Positions 18,364 to 26,334 of a stretch of 64,000 nt of DNA are shown in pieces; within the stretch, counting starts at the first letter, position 1; every line of letters begins with the position of its first letter. This DNA is from Alphaproteobacteria bacterium. Its GTDB lineage: Bacteria; Pseudomonadota; Alphaproteobacteria; Micavibrionales; Micavibrionaceae. A program made the translations under genes and the position numbers. Location of the stretch: the NCBI GenBank assembly GCA_021776075.1, contig JAJFGQ010000084.1, positions 1-64,000 of the forward strand, written 5' to 3'. The notes below the pieces were generated by a model. That model did not search any database. It had not been told where the DNA came from and was given only the letters and a program-made list of their open reading frames with translations.

Positions 18364-19230
18364 ATGCGCTTTATTCGTTTTTTAGCAGTTTTGATTTTGT
18401 CGGGTGTTTTTTTTGTAGGCCCGGTCTTGGCGCAGGGTGGTTCTTTGAAGGCCGCGCCGGATTTGCCTGCGCCATTGCAAACCCTTGCTAATGAGGGGGC
18501 GCAGATTCGCTATCTGGGGAATCGTCATGGGTTGGATGGTTGGATTACCATCAAAGGCGGGCAGGAGCAGTATTTTTACGTTACTGAAGACGGTGAAGCC
18601 ATGTTAATGGGTTTGTTGTTTAATAAAGACGGCAAACTCATCACATTGCGGCAGGTTAAAGCCCTTCAGGAACAAAGCGGCGATGTTCTGGATTTATTTG
18701 CTGTGGACGCGCCCTCTGAATCACTCTTGCAGGAGACGGTGAAGAAAAAGACGGCGTCTCAGTTTAAAACATCGGCAGAGCGTCTGTTTGAGGACGTAGA
18801 AAACAGCAACTGGATACCGTTGGGCAATGTGAAGGCGCCTGTTGTTTATAGTTTTGTTGATCCGCAATGTCCCCATTGCCATGCGTTTATGGGTGATTTA
18901 CGGGATAATTATATTGAAAACGGTTTGGTTCAGTTGCGTATAATTCCTATTGGCCTTCGTCCGGAGACAAAGGCTCAGTCCGCCTTCTTGTTGGCGGCGC
19001 CGGGGCCTCAGAATCGTTGGTACAGACATCTTGATGGGGATGTTAAGGCTCTGCCCGTTATTAATGATATTAACCAACAGGCGGTAGAGCGGAATATGGC
19101 TATTATGCAGTCTTGGCAGCTTGATTCAACTCCTTTGAGTGTTTATAGGGCTTCAAACGGTCAGGTTAAAATTATACAGGGCCGGGCCGGCAATATAGTT
19201 GATTTGATTGATGATTTGCCGCGGAATTGA
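18364..19230 (+). CDS. DsbC/DsbG-like periplasmic thiol-disulfide isomerase
   Basis: 288 residues from the ATG at 18364, which gives a classical signal peptide (MRFIRFLAVLILSG... ending VLAQG, cleavage near 24). The N-terminal ~100 residues match a DsbC/G dimerisation-type domain. The thioredoxin fold follows, with the active site CPHC at residues 169-172 and the cis-Pro motif in DSTPLSVYRA near the C terminus. It should reshuffle or form disulfides in the periplasm. Conjugative systems often encode such an isomerase to fold Cys-rich transfer proteins. The gene heads the first Dot/Icm block, and the Cys-rich paralogues at 31.7-37.3 kb are plausible clients (inference). Confidence 0.88.
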   Translation: MRFIRFLAVLILSGVFFVGPVLAQGGSLKAAPDLPAPLQTLANEGAQIRYLGNRHGLDGWITIKGGQEQYFYVTEDGEAMLMGLLFNKDGKLITLRQVKALQEQSGDVLDLFAVDAPSESLLQETVKKKTASQFKTSAERLFEDVENSNWIPLGNVKAPVVYSFVDPQCPHCHAFMGDLRDNYIENGLVQLRIIPIGLRPETKAQSAFLLAAPGPQNRWYRHLDGDVKALPVINDINQQAVERNMAIMQSWQLDSTPLSVYRASNGQVKIIQGRAGNIVDLIDDLPRN

Positions 19231-19265
19231 GGAATGAGAGTGATGATTTATAGAGAAATGGATTG

Positions 19266-20309
19266 ATGGACGATCGTACTGCCTTTTTGGTTCAGATACT
19301 TGAGAAGCTGGGCGCGCCTCTTATGGCGGCCGTTGGTGAGGTTTCCTGTCGTCGTCCGGAAAATGGCGATGAAGAGTCCTCTCCGCAGGAGGCTGAGCGT
19401 GTGGCGGTGCTTTTGTCTAAATCTGTGCAGGTTGGTGTTTCTTTATCCGATTCTTTGGATTTAAAGGATGCGGATGATTCTTCCCGTCTTGCTTTGACGG
19501 TGCTTGCCGGGTCGTTGGTGGCCGGTCAGTATAAGCTGACAGGACAGGTTCCCGGAGATCAGGATATAAAACGTCTTGTTGTGGCGTTGGAGGCCGTTTT
19601 AAGCTTTGCTGATAATTTTGTTCCGGCGGCTGACGCTGTGGCGCAGCTTAAAAATCTAGAGGCTGGCGATGTGTTTTTTGATGAAAGCCAGGCTAATCTT
19701 CAGTATGTGGGAGCGTTGATTCCTGTTGTAAATGTTGTCGCAGCCTTTTCTTTTGGTCAACCGGAAAACAAGCTTCTTCAGGATGTGGCGGGCCGTCTGG
19801 TGGCTCGCGCTGAATCTGTTCGTCTGTCTTTGTTAGGAGATGGGGGATCGGATGAAGGGTTGAAAAGGGCGGCGTTGCAAATTTTAAAAGGCTTGGTGGT
19901 TTTGTATGTTCAGTGTCACAAAATTGAGATGGAGCGCCTTACTACACTGGACGAAAAGGAAAAAACAGAGACTCAGGAAGGCAGTGTTTCATCAATAGAC
20001 AGGGTTTGGGGTTTATTTGAAGTGCGGGCAGCAATGTTAGAGGTTCTTGGTAAAAGCACGATACAGGGTGATGTGGGGGTGGTTGAGTCGGTATCTGAGT
20101 CTCAGCTTGAATCCCCGTCTGAATTAAAGCCTGTTGAGGGGGCTGTTTTATCGGAGCCCGTTTCTCCGCCGCAGGAAGAGGGGCCACCGACTCCTGAGCA
20201 AAGTTCTGTCCCGGACGAGATTCCACAATCTGCTAACCCCATGTCCTTTTTTAAGCCCGGAGCCAAAAACCAAGGTGATTCAACCGAAGAGAAAGAGGAG
20301 GCCGGATAA
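19266..20309 (+). CDS. Unknown protein of the type IVB secretion block
   Basis: 347 residues from the ATG at 19266 (a TTG one codon earlier is also possible). I do not recognise a family. There is no signal peptide or membrane helix. Residues 1-240 look largely alpha-helical with Leu/Val-rich amphipathic stretches. From about 275 the chain becomes a Pro/Ser/Glu-rich disordered tail. The next gene starts directly after its stop, so translation is probably coupled with the lytic transglycosylase. Position between the isomerase and DotD suggests a cytoplasmic accessory or chaperone role in secretion, but this is inference from neighbours only. Confidence 0.75.
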   Translation: MDDRTAFLVQILEKLGAPLMAAVGEVSCRRPENGDEESSPQEAERVAVLLSKSVQVGVSLSDSLDLKDADDSSRLALTVLAGSLVAGQYKLTGQVPGDQDIKRLVVALEAVLSFADNFVPAADAVAQLKNLEAGDVFFDESQANLQYVGALIPVVNVVAAFSFGQPENKLLQDVAGRLVARAESVRLSLLGDGGSDEGLKRAALQILKGLVVLYVQCHKIEMERLTTLDEKEKTETQEGSVSSIDRVWGLFEVRAAMLEVLGKSTIQGDVGVVESVSESQLESPSELKPVEGAVLSEPVSPPQEEGPPTPEQSSVPDEIPQSANPMSFFKPGAKNQGDSTEEKEEAG

Positions 20310-20729
20310 ATGGGAAAGATTATTGCAGCTTGTCTTCTTTTGGCGGCCCAAACTTATGAAGTGCCTCCTGCTGTGTTGTTGGGTATTTATCAAGTTGAAG
20401 GAGGGCAGGTTGGGCAGGAGGTCGGTCCTAACGATAACGGTTCTTATGATTTGGGCCCTATGCAGATTAATACGCTATGGATGCCGGAGTTGGCGGTTAA
20501 CTGGGGAGTTAGTGTTTCAAAGGCGCGGCAGTGGGTTCGTGAGGACCCTTGTACCAATGTTGGTGTGGCCGCCTGGATTTTGCGCCGTCACCTGAACGAG
20601 ACAAAGGATCTTTCCTATGCTATTGCCCATTATCATTCACGTACACCTCGTTATGGCCAGCCTTATAAAAGGCGTGTTATTTCATCTATGAAACGTCATG
20701 GCTTGGTCAGGGTGGTTGACGCCCGATGA
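20310..20729 (+). CDS. VirB1/IagB-type lytic transglycosylase
   Basis: 139 residues. A minimal SLT lysozyme-like domain: catalytic Glu at residue 30 in GIYQVEGG, then the GSYDLGPMQIN motif (residues 44-54), and a C-terminal segment with AIAHYHSRTP. It cuts peptidoglycan locally so that a secretion channel can be assembled. The N-terminal 15 residues are hydrophobic but short, so export may rely on an atypical signal, or the true N terminus differs. It begins immediately at the stop of the preceding gene and sits 96 bases ahead of dotD, which fits a dedicated role in the Dot/Icm machine. Confidence 0.9.
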   Translation: MGKIIAACLLLAAQTYEVPPAVLLGIYQVEGGQVGQEVGPNDNGSYDLGPMQINTLWMPELAVNWGVSVSKARQWVREDPCTNVGVAAWILRRHLNETKDLSYAIAHYHSRTPRYGQPYKRRVISSMKRHGLVRVVDAR

Positions 20730-20825
20730 ATGGAAAATAAACGGAACTGGTGATAGTTTCGTTATCTTGAAAATGGCGTCTTGTTCTCTTGTGTGTGAGA
20801 GGCTAATTTGATAGGCGGTGTCTTT

Positions 20826-21383
20826 ATGTTTAAGGCACGCTGCTTTACTGCTTCTTTGTTTGGGGTTTTAATTATGGTCCGTTTTTCCTTTCCGGGGTTT
20901 CTGCTGCTCTTGTTTTTTGTGGCCGGGTGTACGTCAAACGGCCCTTTTCGGGGAGATAATCCACAGTTGGTGGCTTCCCCTGATAAGGTTTCTTTGATGT
21001 TGGCTGAGGCTGCGGATCGTGCGTCGCTTGCTCTTGAATCCCTTGCCGCAGTGGAACAGGCTCGTTCACCGGGTGTTGCTGTTAGTCCGATTGTTGATGC
21101 GCCGACTGAACTGAGCCGTGCGATTACGGTTAATTGGGTCGGGCCCGTTGAGCCTATTGCTAAAACGTTGGCTGATCGTGCCGGTTATAACTTTATGTCT
21201 GTAGGCAATCCACCGCCGGTGCCTATTGTTGTTTCTGTTGATGTTGAGAATAAGCCCGTTATAGATGTTTTGCGCAGTTTGGGGCTGCAGCTTGGTGTGC
21301 GGGCCGATATTAAAGTGGACGGTCAGCGTCGTGTGGTTGAGGTTCATTACGCCCCCAATACAGGATTAAGTGTAGGAGGATAG
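20826..21383 (+). CDS. dotD: DotD-like outer-membrane lipoprotein of type IVB secretion
   Basis: 185 residues with the start at 20826, which has AGGCGG seven bases upstream; starts at 20808 (TTG) and 20874 are alternatives. All give a lipobox Val-Ala-Gly-Cys, lipidated Cys at residue 35 in this numbering. The mature part has a helical segment and then an N0/secretin-like domain (SRAITVNWVGPVEPIAKTLA to VVEVHYAPNTG), as in Legionella DotD (163 residues). With DotC it drives insertion of DotH into the outer-membrane core. Directly followed by dotC. Confidence 0.9.
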   Translation: MFKARCFTASLFGVLIMVRFSFPGFLLLLFFVAGCTSNGPFRGDNPQLVASPDKVSLMLAEAADRASLALESLAAVEQARSPGVAVSPIVDAPTELSRAITVNWVGPVEPIAKTLADRAGYNFMSVGNPPPVPIVVSVDVENKPVIDVLRSLGLQLGVRADIKVDGQRRVVEVHYAPNTGLSVGG

Positions 21384-21388
21384 CCGGT

Positions 21389-22234
21389 ATGTTGACACGA
21401 AGTCCTTTTTCTTTTGTTTTTGCAATATTGATGTTGATGTTTTGTATGGCGTGGAACTCGCCGTTGGCGGCCAATGATAGCGCTGACCCATCAAAACCTC
21501 CTATGAGAACGGATTTGGAAAATATCCCTAAATTAAATGTGATTGCCGATCAGGAAGAGGGGCTACCATTTGACATCCGTGCTGAAGCTATGCGGGAAGC
21601 TGCTCTTTCTTACGGTGCGCGGGGTGGCTTATCTTGGCGAACATATCAAATTCGGCAGGATATGGATAAACGTTCTTCCTCTATGGATAAGGTTTTTGAT
21701 TTTCGCCAGCTTTTAATTCCCGCACCGTCTGGTTTACTGATTGAACCACCGGTTATTTCTGAAATGTTAAATGCTATGATTGTCGATAGTAGTGGTCTGG
21801 AAGCTGCGGTAGCGGATAGGGTTTATGATATTAACGCTAATGCACGGATCATTACTGCCCCCCGCTCCTGGCGCAACTATTTGGAGCGTGATTGGGGAGA
21901 GGTTACCCCTCCCCCTGACATTCTTCGCCCCAACGATGAAGTGGAGCGTGAAAAATGGGTTATGTGGGTTCGTGAGGGATGGGACAAAGGCGTTGAGCAA
22001 GCCAATGAGATTTTTCAGGAAGATTTGAATGAAATGACGGCAGATTATAGTGGTATGGTTCGTTACAGGGCGCTGTTGGCGCAGGGGATGGTCTCTCCAC
22101 CTTATACATTACAGGTGGATCGTGGTGTAACGGGTGGTGGAAATGAGATGAGAGTTGGTGATAGGGCCGTGCAGATTACGGGTTTACCAGCACTGATAGC
22201 GGGAACGGAAACATGGAAACCCGCAAGCCGGTAA
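21389..22234 (+). CDS. dotC: DotC-like core protein of type IVB secretion
   Basis: 281 residues. The body is a clear DotC: REAALSYGARGGLSWRTYQI, LLIPAPSGLLIEPPVI, RVYDINANARIITAPRSW and a TPPPDILRPND segment are family features. DotC is a periplasmic/outer-membrane lipoprotein of the core complex in Legionella. Here the signal peptide has only Cys19, preceded by Met-Phe, which is not a lipobox; signal peptidase I cleavage after SPLAA looks more likely, so this DotC may not be lipidated. It starts five bases after dotD and overlaps dotB by 22 bases. Confidence 0.94.
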   Translation: MLTRSPFSFVFAILMLMFCMAWNSPLAANDSADPSKPPMRTDLENIPKLNVIADQEEGLPFDIRAEAMREAALSYGARGGLSWRTYQIRQDMDKRSSSMDKVFDFRQLLIPAPSGLLIEPPVISEMLNAMIVDSSGLEAAVADRVYDINANARIITAPRSWRNYLERDWGEVTPPPDILRPNDEVEREKWVMWVREGWDKGVEQANEIFQEDLNEMTADYSGMVRYRALLAQGMVSPPYTLQVDRGVTGGGNEMRVGDRAVQITGLPALIAGTETWKPASR

Positions 22235-23376
22235 GCCTTTTAAAGGGAGAAGATAACAAGGGCGTAACTTGGCCCGATGAGCCGAATCGTTTTGCGGAGC
22301 ATCATATCGATCCTTTCTTATTATGGTCGGTTAAGAAAGATTCGTCAGATATTACATTTCAGTCAGACAGACCGGCTTATAATGAAATAGATGGTGTTCT
22401 TTATCCGGCGACTTTTCGTCCCCTTGATAGTGCGGATATGCAGGCTATTCTGCATAAAATATATGGACCAGAGGCTTTGGCGCGTTTGGCTTCTGGGACG
22501 GATTTAGACTTATCCTATGAGGTGAGGCCGGATCGTTATACGCGGATTCGTTTCCGGGTTAATATTACAGCGATTTTATCCCGTGGCCGTGATGCGGCTC
22601 AAGTGACTATGCGGGTTTTGCCTAATGAACCCCCCACTATGGATGATCTGAATATTGAGGATGATATAAAAAATCATTGGGCTCCGCGTCAGGGTATGGT
22701 GATTATTACCGGGCCTACGGGGTCTGGTAAAACAACGTTGCTGGCCGCCGGCTGTCGCATGTTGTTGGAGCGCCCGCATGGCTGCGGGAAAATGCTGACC
22801 TATGAGGCGCCGATTGAATATGTTTATGACGCTATAAAAAGTCCGCGATCACTGGTGTCGCAGACTGAAATCCCGCGCCATTTGCCAGATTTTGCCCGCG
22901 GTGTCAGGAATGCCTTGCGGCGTAAACCGGAAATTATTCTGGTGGGTGAGTCAAGGGACCGAGAGACGATTGCCGCGTCCATTGAAGCGGCTCAAACAGG
23001 GCATACGGTTTATACAACAACGCATACAATTGGTGTTGCCGCGACGATACAGAGAATGGTCTCTACATTTGGTACGGATGAGCGGTCAGAGCGTGCTTAT
23101 TCATTAATGGAAACAGTGCGGATGATTTGTACACAAGCGCTTGTGCCCAAGGTGGGTGGGGGGCGTATGGGAATCAGGGAGTGGATGAAATTTCCCGATG
23201 AGGTACGAGAAAAACTGATGGACATGGATTACAGAGAATGGAGTGTAAATTTACAACGTATGCTGCCTAATTATGGCCGCTCAATGGCAGATTCTGCGCT
23301 GCTTGCTTTTGAAGCCGGTGATATAGACAGACGTTGGTATTTGTTGCTTGCTGCGAGCACGGGTGGCGGCTCATAA
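22213..23376 (+). CDS. dotB: DotB secretion ATPase
   Basis: 387 residues, like Legionella DotB (377). A PilT/VirB11-family hexameric ATPase that docks on the cytoplasmic side of the machine. The N-terminal domain covers about residues 25-145. Walker A is GPTGSGKT at 167-174, then the Asp/Glu boxes, Walker B in RRKPEIILVGESRDRET (about 235-252) and the His box TGHTVYTTTHT (about 262-272). The start overlaps dotC, indicating translational coupling. All catalytic motifs look intact. Confidence 0.96.
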   Translation: METRKPVSLLKGEDNKGVTWPDEPNRFAEHHIDPFLLWSVKKDSSDITFQSDRPAYNEIDGVLYPATFRPLDSADMQAILHKIYGPEALARLASGTDLDLSYEVRPDRYTRIRFRVNITAILSRGRDAAQVTMRVLPNEPPTMDDLNIEDDIKNHWAPRQGMVIITGPTGSGKTTLLAAGCRMLLERPHGCGKMLTYEAPIEYVYDAIKSPRSLVSQTEIPRHLPDFARGVRNALRRKPEIILVGESRDRETIAASIEAAQTGHTVYTTTHTIGVAATIQRMVSTFGTDERSERAYSLMETVRMICTQALVPKVGGGRMGIREWMKFPDEVREKLMDMDYREWSVNLQRMLPNYGRSMADSALLAFEAGDIDRRWYLLLAASTGGGS

Positions 23377-23467
23377 GTGTAATGATAGCAAATTTTTAAC
23401 TATTATCTGTTTCAAATGGTAGAGATGGAAAGAATGTAGTTGTTGTAAAGTTTTGAGGGATGATGCC

Positions 23468-23770
23468 ATGGGATCAAGCCAAGATGATACAGAAGAGGAA
23501 AGGGCGCATTGGCATTGGCGTAATTCAATGCGGCCCGCCCGGTTTTTTAATCTGGATGCCCGTGCCGCTTTACCTTTTTGCCTTTTGCTTTTTTATGCCC
23601 GGCTTCATACGCTTATCTTTACAATTTTGATCACGGCTATTTTTTACTTGTTAGAACGTAAGGGCCTTACTTTTCCGGCGGCTTTGCGATCATTGCGTCT
23701 TTGGTTTGTTGGCCGTGATAGGTCTGCTTGGCCCACATACAAGCGGCGCCGTATGAGAGATTATGGTTGA
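23468..23770 (+). CDS. icmT: IcmT/TraK family inner-membrane protein
   Basis: 100 residues from the ATG at 23468, preceded by GAGGGA with seven bases spacing. The arrangement WHWRNSMRPARFFNLDARAALPF followed by a membrane segment, a short basic stretch and LRLWFVGRDR matches IcmT (86 residues in Legionella) and TraK of IncI plasmids. IcmT is a small inner-membrane component needed for Dot/Icm function and, in Legionella, for pore formation at egress. It lies 91 bases after dotB, the usual neighbourhood in type IVB loci. Confidence 0.88.
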   Translation: MGSSQDDTEEERAHWHWRNSMRPARFFNLDARAALPFCLLLFYARLHTLIFTILITAIFYLLERKGLTFPAALRSLRLWFVGRDRSAWPTYKRRRMRDYG

Positions 23771-23919
23771 TCAAACTGTTCTGTAACTTTTTTTTCGTAT
23801 AAAAACCAGTATTTTTAAGCTTCGCGCTTGTCATTTTGCAGTAAGCATTTTAGGGTCAAAACTCGTGATCGTGCTTTTGTGAAGTCAATAGGATGCGTTG
23901 AAGACGAGAGGTTTGAGTT

Positions 23920-25236
23920 ATGCTGGGAAAAGGTAAGAAGCCTGTTTTGGGGTTTTTAGAGTTGTGGCCAGAGTTGAGATTTGTTTTTTTTCTTTCCTTT
24001 TTAGGAGTATTTCTGTTGGCGCCTGTTTCTGTTCGCGCAGGATTTGAATGGACACCCTCTTCAACAAAAAATGTTACGGAGGCCGTTTCTCCGACGTTAA
24101 TGCCTGTTCCTGTGATGTCAGAATCTATACATGATGTGGGTATTATAGATGTCCCTCCCATGAATTCTTCTCCTGAAATCGATGCGCGGCCTTTATGGAA
24201 TGGCGTTCCCGAACAATTGACAGATGATTCTGAACCCGTTCCTTTTTTCTCTGATTCCGGTGTTTCGACAATTTATGAGGATAAGTCTTCTTATGAAGAG
24301 ATTGTGGGATTTGGTAATGATATTCCCCTTGCCTTGGCGATGAATCAGATTATTCCGCCTGGCTATTCCTATTCTTTTGATTCTACGGTGGATCCGGGTC
24401 TTAGGGTGTCTTGGAACGGTGGTAAATCGTGGGATGTTGTTTTAACGGAGTCGCTCGCGCCTTTTGGGTTTGATGCCCTTGTAACTGCTAGGACTGTTGT
24501 GGTGCATCCGCTTGTTTCCGATATTTCGGCTCTTCCTGATCCTGTTGTGCCAATGTCGCAACCGGAACCAGAGACAGTAATGGAGATGGCATACGTGGAA
24601 GAGTTAACTCTGTCTTCTTTTGTTACGCCTTTGCCGCATTCTTATGCTGATACAAATGAAGAGAGTTCTCCTGAAGAACCATATGTGCAGTCTTATCCGC
24701 GCCGTAATCCTGTTCCTTTTATGATGAAGGCTCAGGGGGAGGGTGTGGCATCCGGTGCGCCCCAGAATTTAAATACTAATGTTTCTTCTGTTGCTTATGC
24801 TGAATCAATTCCACCGTTTTCTGAAACGTTACCTCTTTCTGAGCCATTTTCAGATTTTGAAGAACCCGTGCCGGTGGAAATGCCTATGGAGGGGCAGGAA
24901 ACGTCGTCTCGCCCTTCCTATGAACGGATAACTTCATCGCCGGATGGTAAACCGATGGATCCGTTTGAAATTCGTTTCTGGCAAGCGGAGAGTGGAACGA
25001 CCTTAAAAGCGGCTTTGGCAGAATGGGCAGAAATGGCCGGGGTTGATGTGTTCTGGGGGTCAAGTTACGATTATACTTTGCCTGCTCCCATTAGAATGCA
25101 TGGCACTTTTCCGGATGCGGTGACAAGGATTTTAACTGTTTATGCCGATCTTGAACCGCGGCCTTTGGGACGACTTCACCCCAATTTACCGACGGGCCCA
25201 TCGGTTCTGGTTATTGAAAATTATAATCCGCAGTAA
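23920..25236 (+). CDS. Exported protein with two TcpQ/PilL-like domains
   Basis: 438 residues. A signal peptide (hydrophobic 20-38, cleavage near SVRAG at 40) is followed by two related modules separated by a Pro/Ser/Glu-rich linker of about 150 residues. Module 1 (about 128-198) reads PLALAMNQIIPPGYSYSFD ... WDVVLTESLAPFGF. Module 2 (about 352-435) reads GTTLKAALAEWAEMAGVDVFW ... PDAVTRILTVYADLEPRPLG. Both resemble the TcpQ C-terminal / PilL N-terminal domain that accompanies secretins and IncI pili. It probably binds the outer-membrane core (inference). It is the last gene of the first secretion block and ends 11 bases from convergent flgL. Confidence 0.8.
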   Translation: MLGKGKKPVLGFLELWPELRFVFFLSFLGVFLLAPVSVRAGFEWTPSSTKNVTEAVSPTLMPVPVMSESIHDVGIIDVPPMNSSPEIDARPLWNGVPEQLTDDSEPVPFFSDSGVSTIYEDKSSYEEIVGFGNDIPLALAMNQIIPPGYSYSFDSTVDPGLRVSWNGGKSWDVVLTESLAPFGFDALVTARTVVVHPLVSDISALPDPVVPMSQPEPETVMEMAYVEELTLSSFVTPLPHSYADTNEESSPEEPYVQSYPRRNPVPFMMKAQGEGVASGAPQNLNTNVSSVAYAESIPPFSETLPLSEPFSDFEEPVPVEMPMEGQETSSRPSYERITSSPDGKPMDPFEIRFWQAESGTTLKAALAEWAEMAGVDVFWGSSYDYTLPAPIRMHGTFPDAVTRILTVYADLEPRPLGRLHPNLPTGPSVLVIENYNPQ

Positions 25237-25247
25237 CAAAGAGCTCT

Positions 25248-26303
25248 TTACAGGAAATTGACGAGACTTAGGTCTCGTACGGCGGCAGAAACGCGGAAAG
25301 AGGCTTCGAGTTGAATCTGTAGAAAATTAAGTTTTGTCGCGGCTTCAGCCAAGTCTACATTTTCTACGGAATCTATGGTGCCCAGTAGTACGCTTTTATC
25401 AAATTTGTGGAGCTCTTTTGTTTGGTTGAGTGTGACTTGCACACTGTTTAACCGGAATTTTAGCTGATCCACGTCATCAATGGCATCACTTAGCATCACA
25501 GCCAGATCATTGAAAACCTGAAAGAAATTATCTTTTTGCTCCGGACTCGCAACGCCCGGTATGGGCATGGCGCCCGGCGCATTTATTACGTCAGGTATAT
25601 TATTGATCGTGCCCAATGCCATTATGATATCGCGCAGGGCCGGGTTATTGGCCAGAGTTGTGTAGTCAACTTCTACACTTTCATCGACACGGATCAGAAC
25701 ATTCTTGGCGCTGTTTAGTGATCCTGAAAAACCGGCCGTGACTTCTGGTATATTACGGTACTGGCTTGTATAGGCATCTGCTATATTATCTGGTGGTGTA
25801 AAGGGCAGTGTTCCCGCGGTCCATAACGGATTCAGGCTTGCAAAAAAAGCATCCAGAGATCCCGTGTTGTTAATAGGGGGAATGCTTGAGTCTCCGCCTG
25901 CGAAAAGATATGTGTCCCCATCCTGTGTGTTGAGAAGGTCAATGACGAAATCAAAAGCCGTTGTTGAAATTTGTTTTATGGTGCTGAGATCAATGTCCCC
26001 TTGTTGCGGCTGTCCGGCGAGCGCGTTGAGAACGTTTTGAGCTTGATTCTGTATTTCATCAAGGGAAGACACCATTTGTGCCGTTCGTGTTTCGCCGCGT
26101 GTGATGTTATCAAGAAATGTATCAAGCTCGTTAAAATCCGCCCGGGCCCGCTCGGAGATAATTGTATCTGCACCGAGCCCCGTAAATCTTTGCGTTTTTT
26201 TACCAGAAGCCACCTGGAGCTGTATATCACCCAGTAAAGACTGTTGTTGCTTAATTCTTTCAATCTGGTCGAGCGCCTGGCCCAGTGTTGATATAAGTGT
26301 CAT
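25248..26303 (-). CDS. flgL: Flagellar hook-associated protein 3 (FlgL)
   Basis: 351 residues. The N terminus (TLISTLGQALDQIERIKQQQSLLGDIQLQVASGKK) and C terminus (AATKLNFLQIQLEASFRVSAAVRDLSLVNFL) have the flagellin-like D0/D1 coiled coils of FlgL, which joins FlgK to the filament. Secreted by the flagellar type III system without a cleaved signal. It follows flgK by 31 bases. No other flagellar genes are in the window, and the pair lies between two parts of the Dot/Icm locus. Confidence 0.92.
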   Translation of the reverse strand: MTLISTLGQALDQIERIKQQQSLLGDIQLQVASGKKTQRFTGLGADTIISERARADFNELDTFLDNITRGETRTAQMVSSLDEIQNQAQNVLNALAGQPQQGDIDLSTIKQISTTAFDFVIDLLNTQDGDTYLFAGGDSSIPPINNTGSLDAFFASLNPLWTAGTLPFTPPDNIADAYTSQYRNIPEVTAGFSGSLNSAKNVLIRVDESVEVDYTTLANNPALRDIIMALGTINNIPDVINAPGAMPIPGVASPEQKDNFFQVFNDLAVMLSDAIDDVDQLKFRLNSVQVTLNQTKELHKFDKSVLLGTIDSVENVDLAEAATKLNFLQIQLEASFRVSAAVRDLSLVNFL

Positions 26304-26334
26304 TTTACGGTTCCTTTAATTTATAGCCATCGTC

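Noticed and set aside
20310-20729. Type III secretion IagB/IpgF protein
   Set aside because: The domain is the same minimal SLT fold, but all neighbours are type IVB genes and no type III injectisome genes are present.
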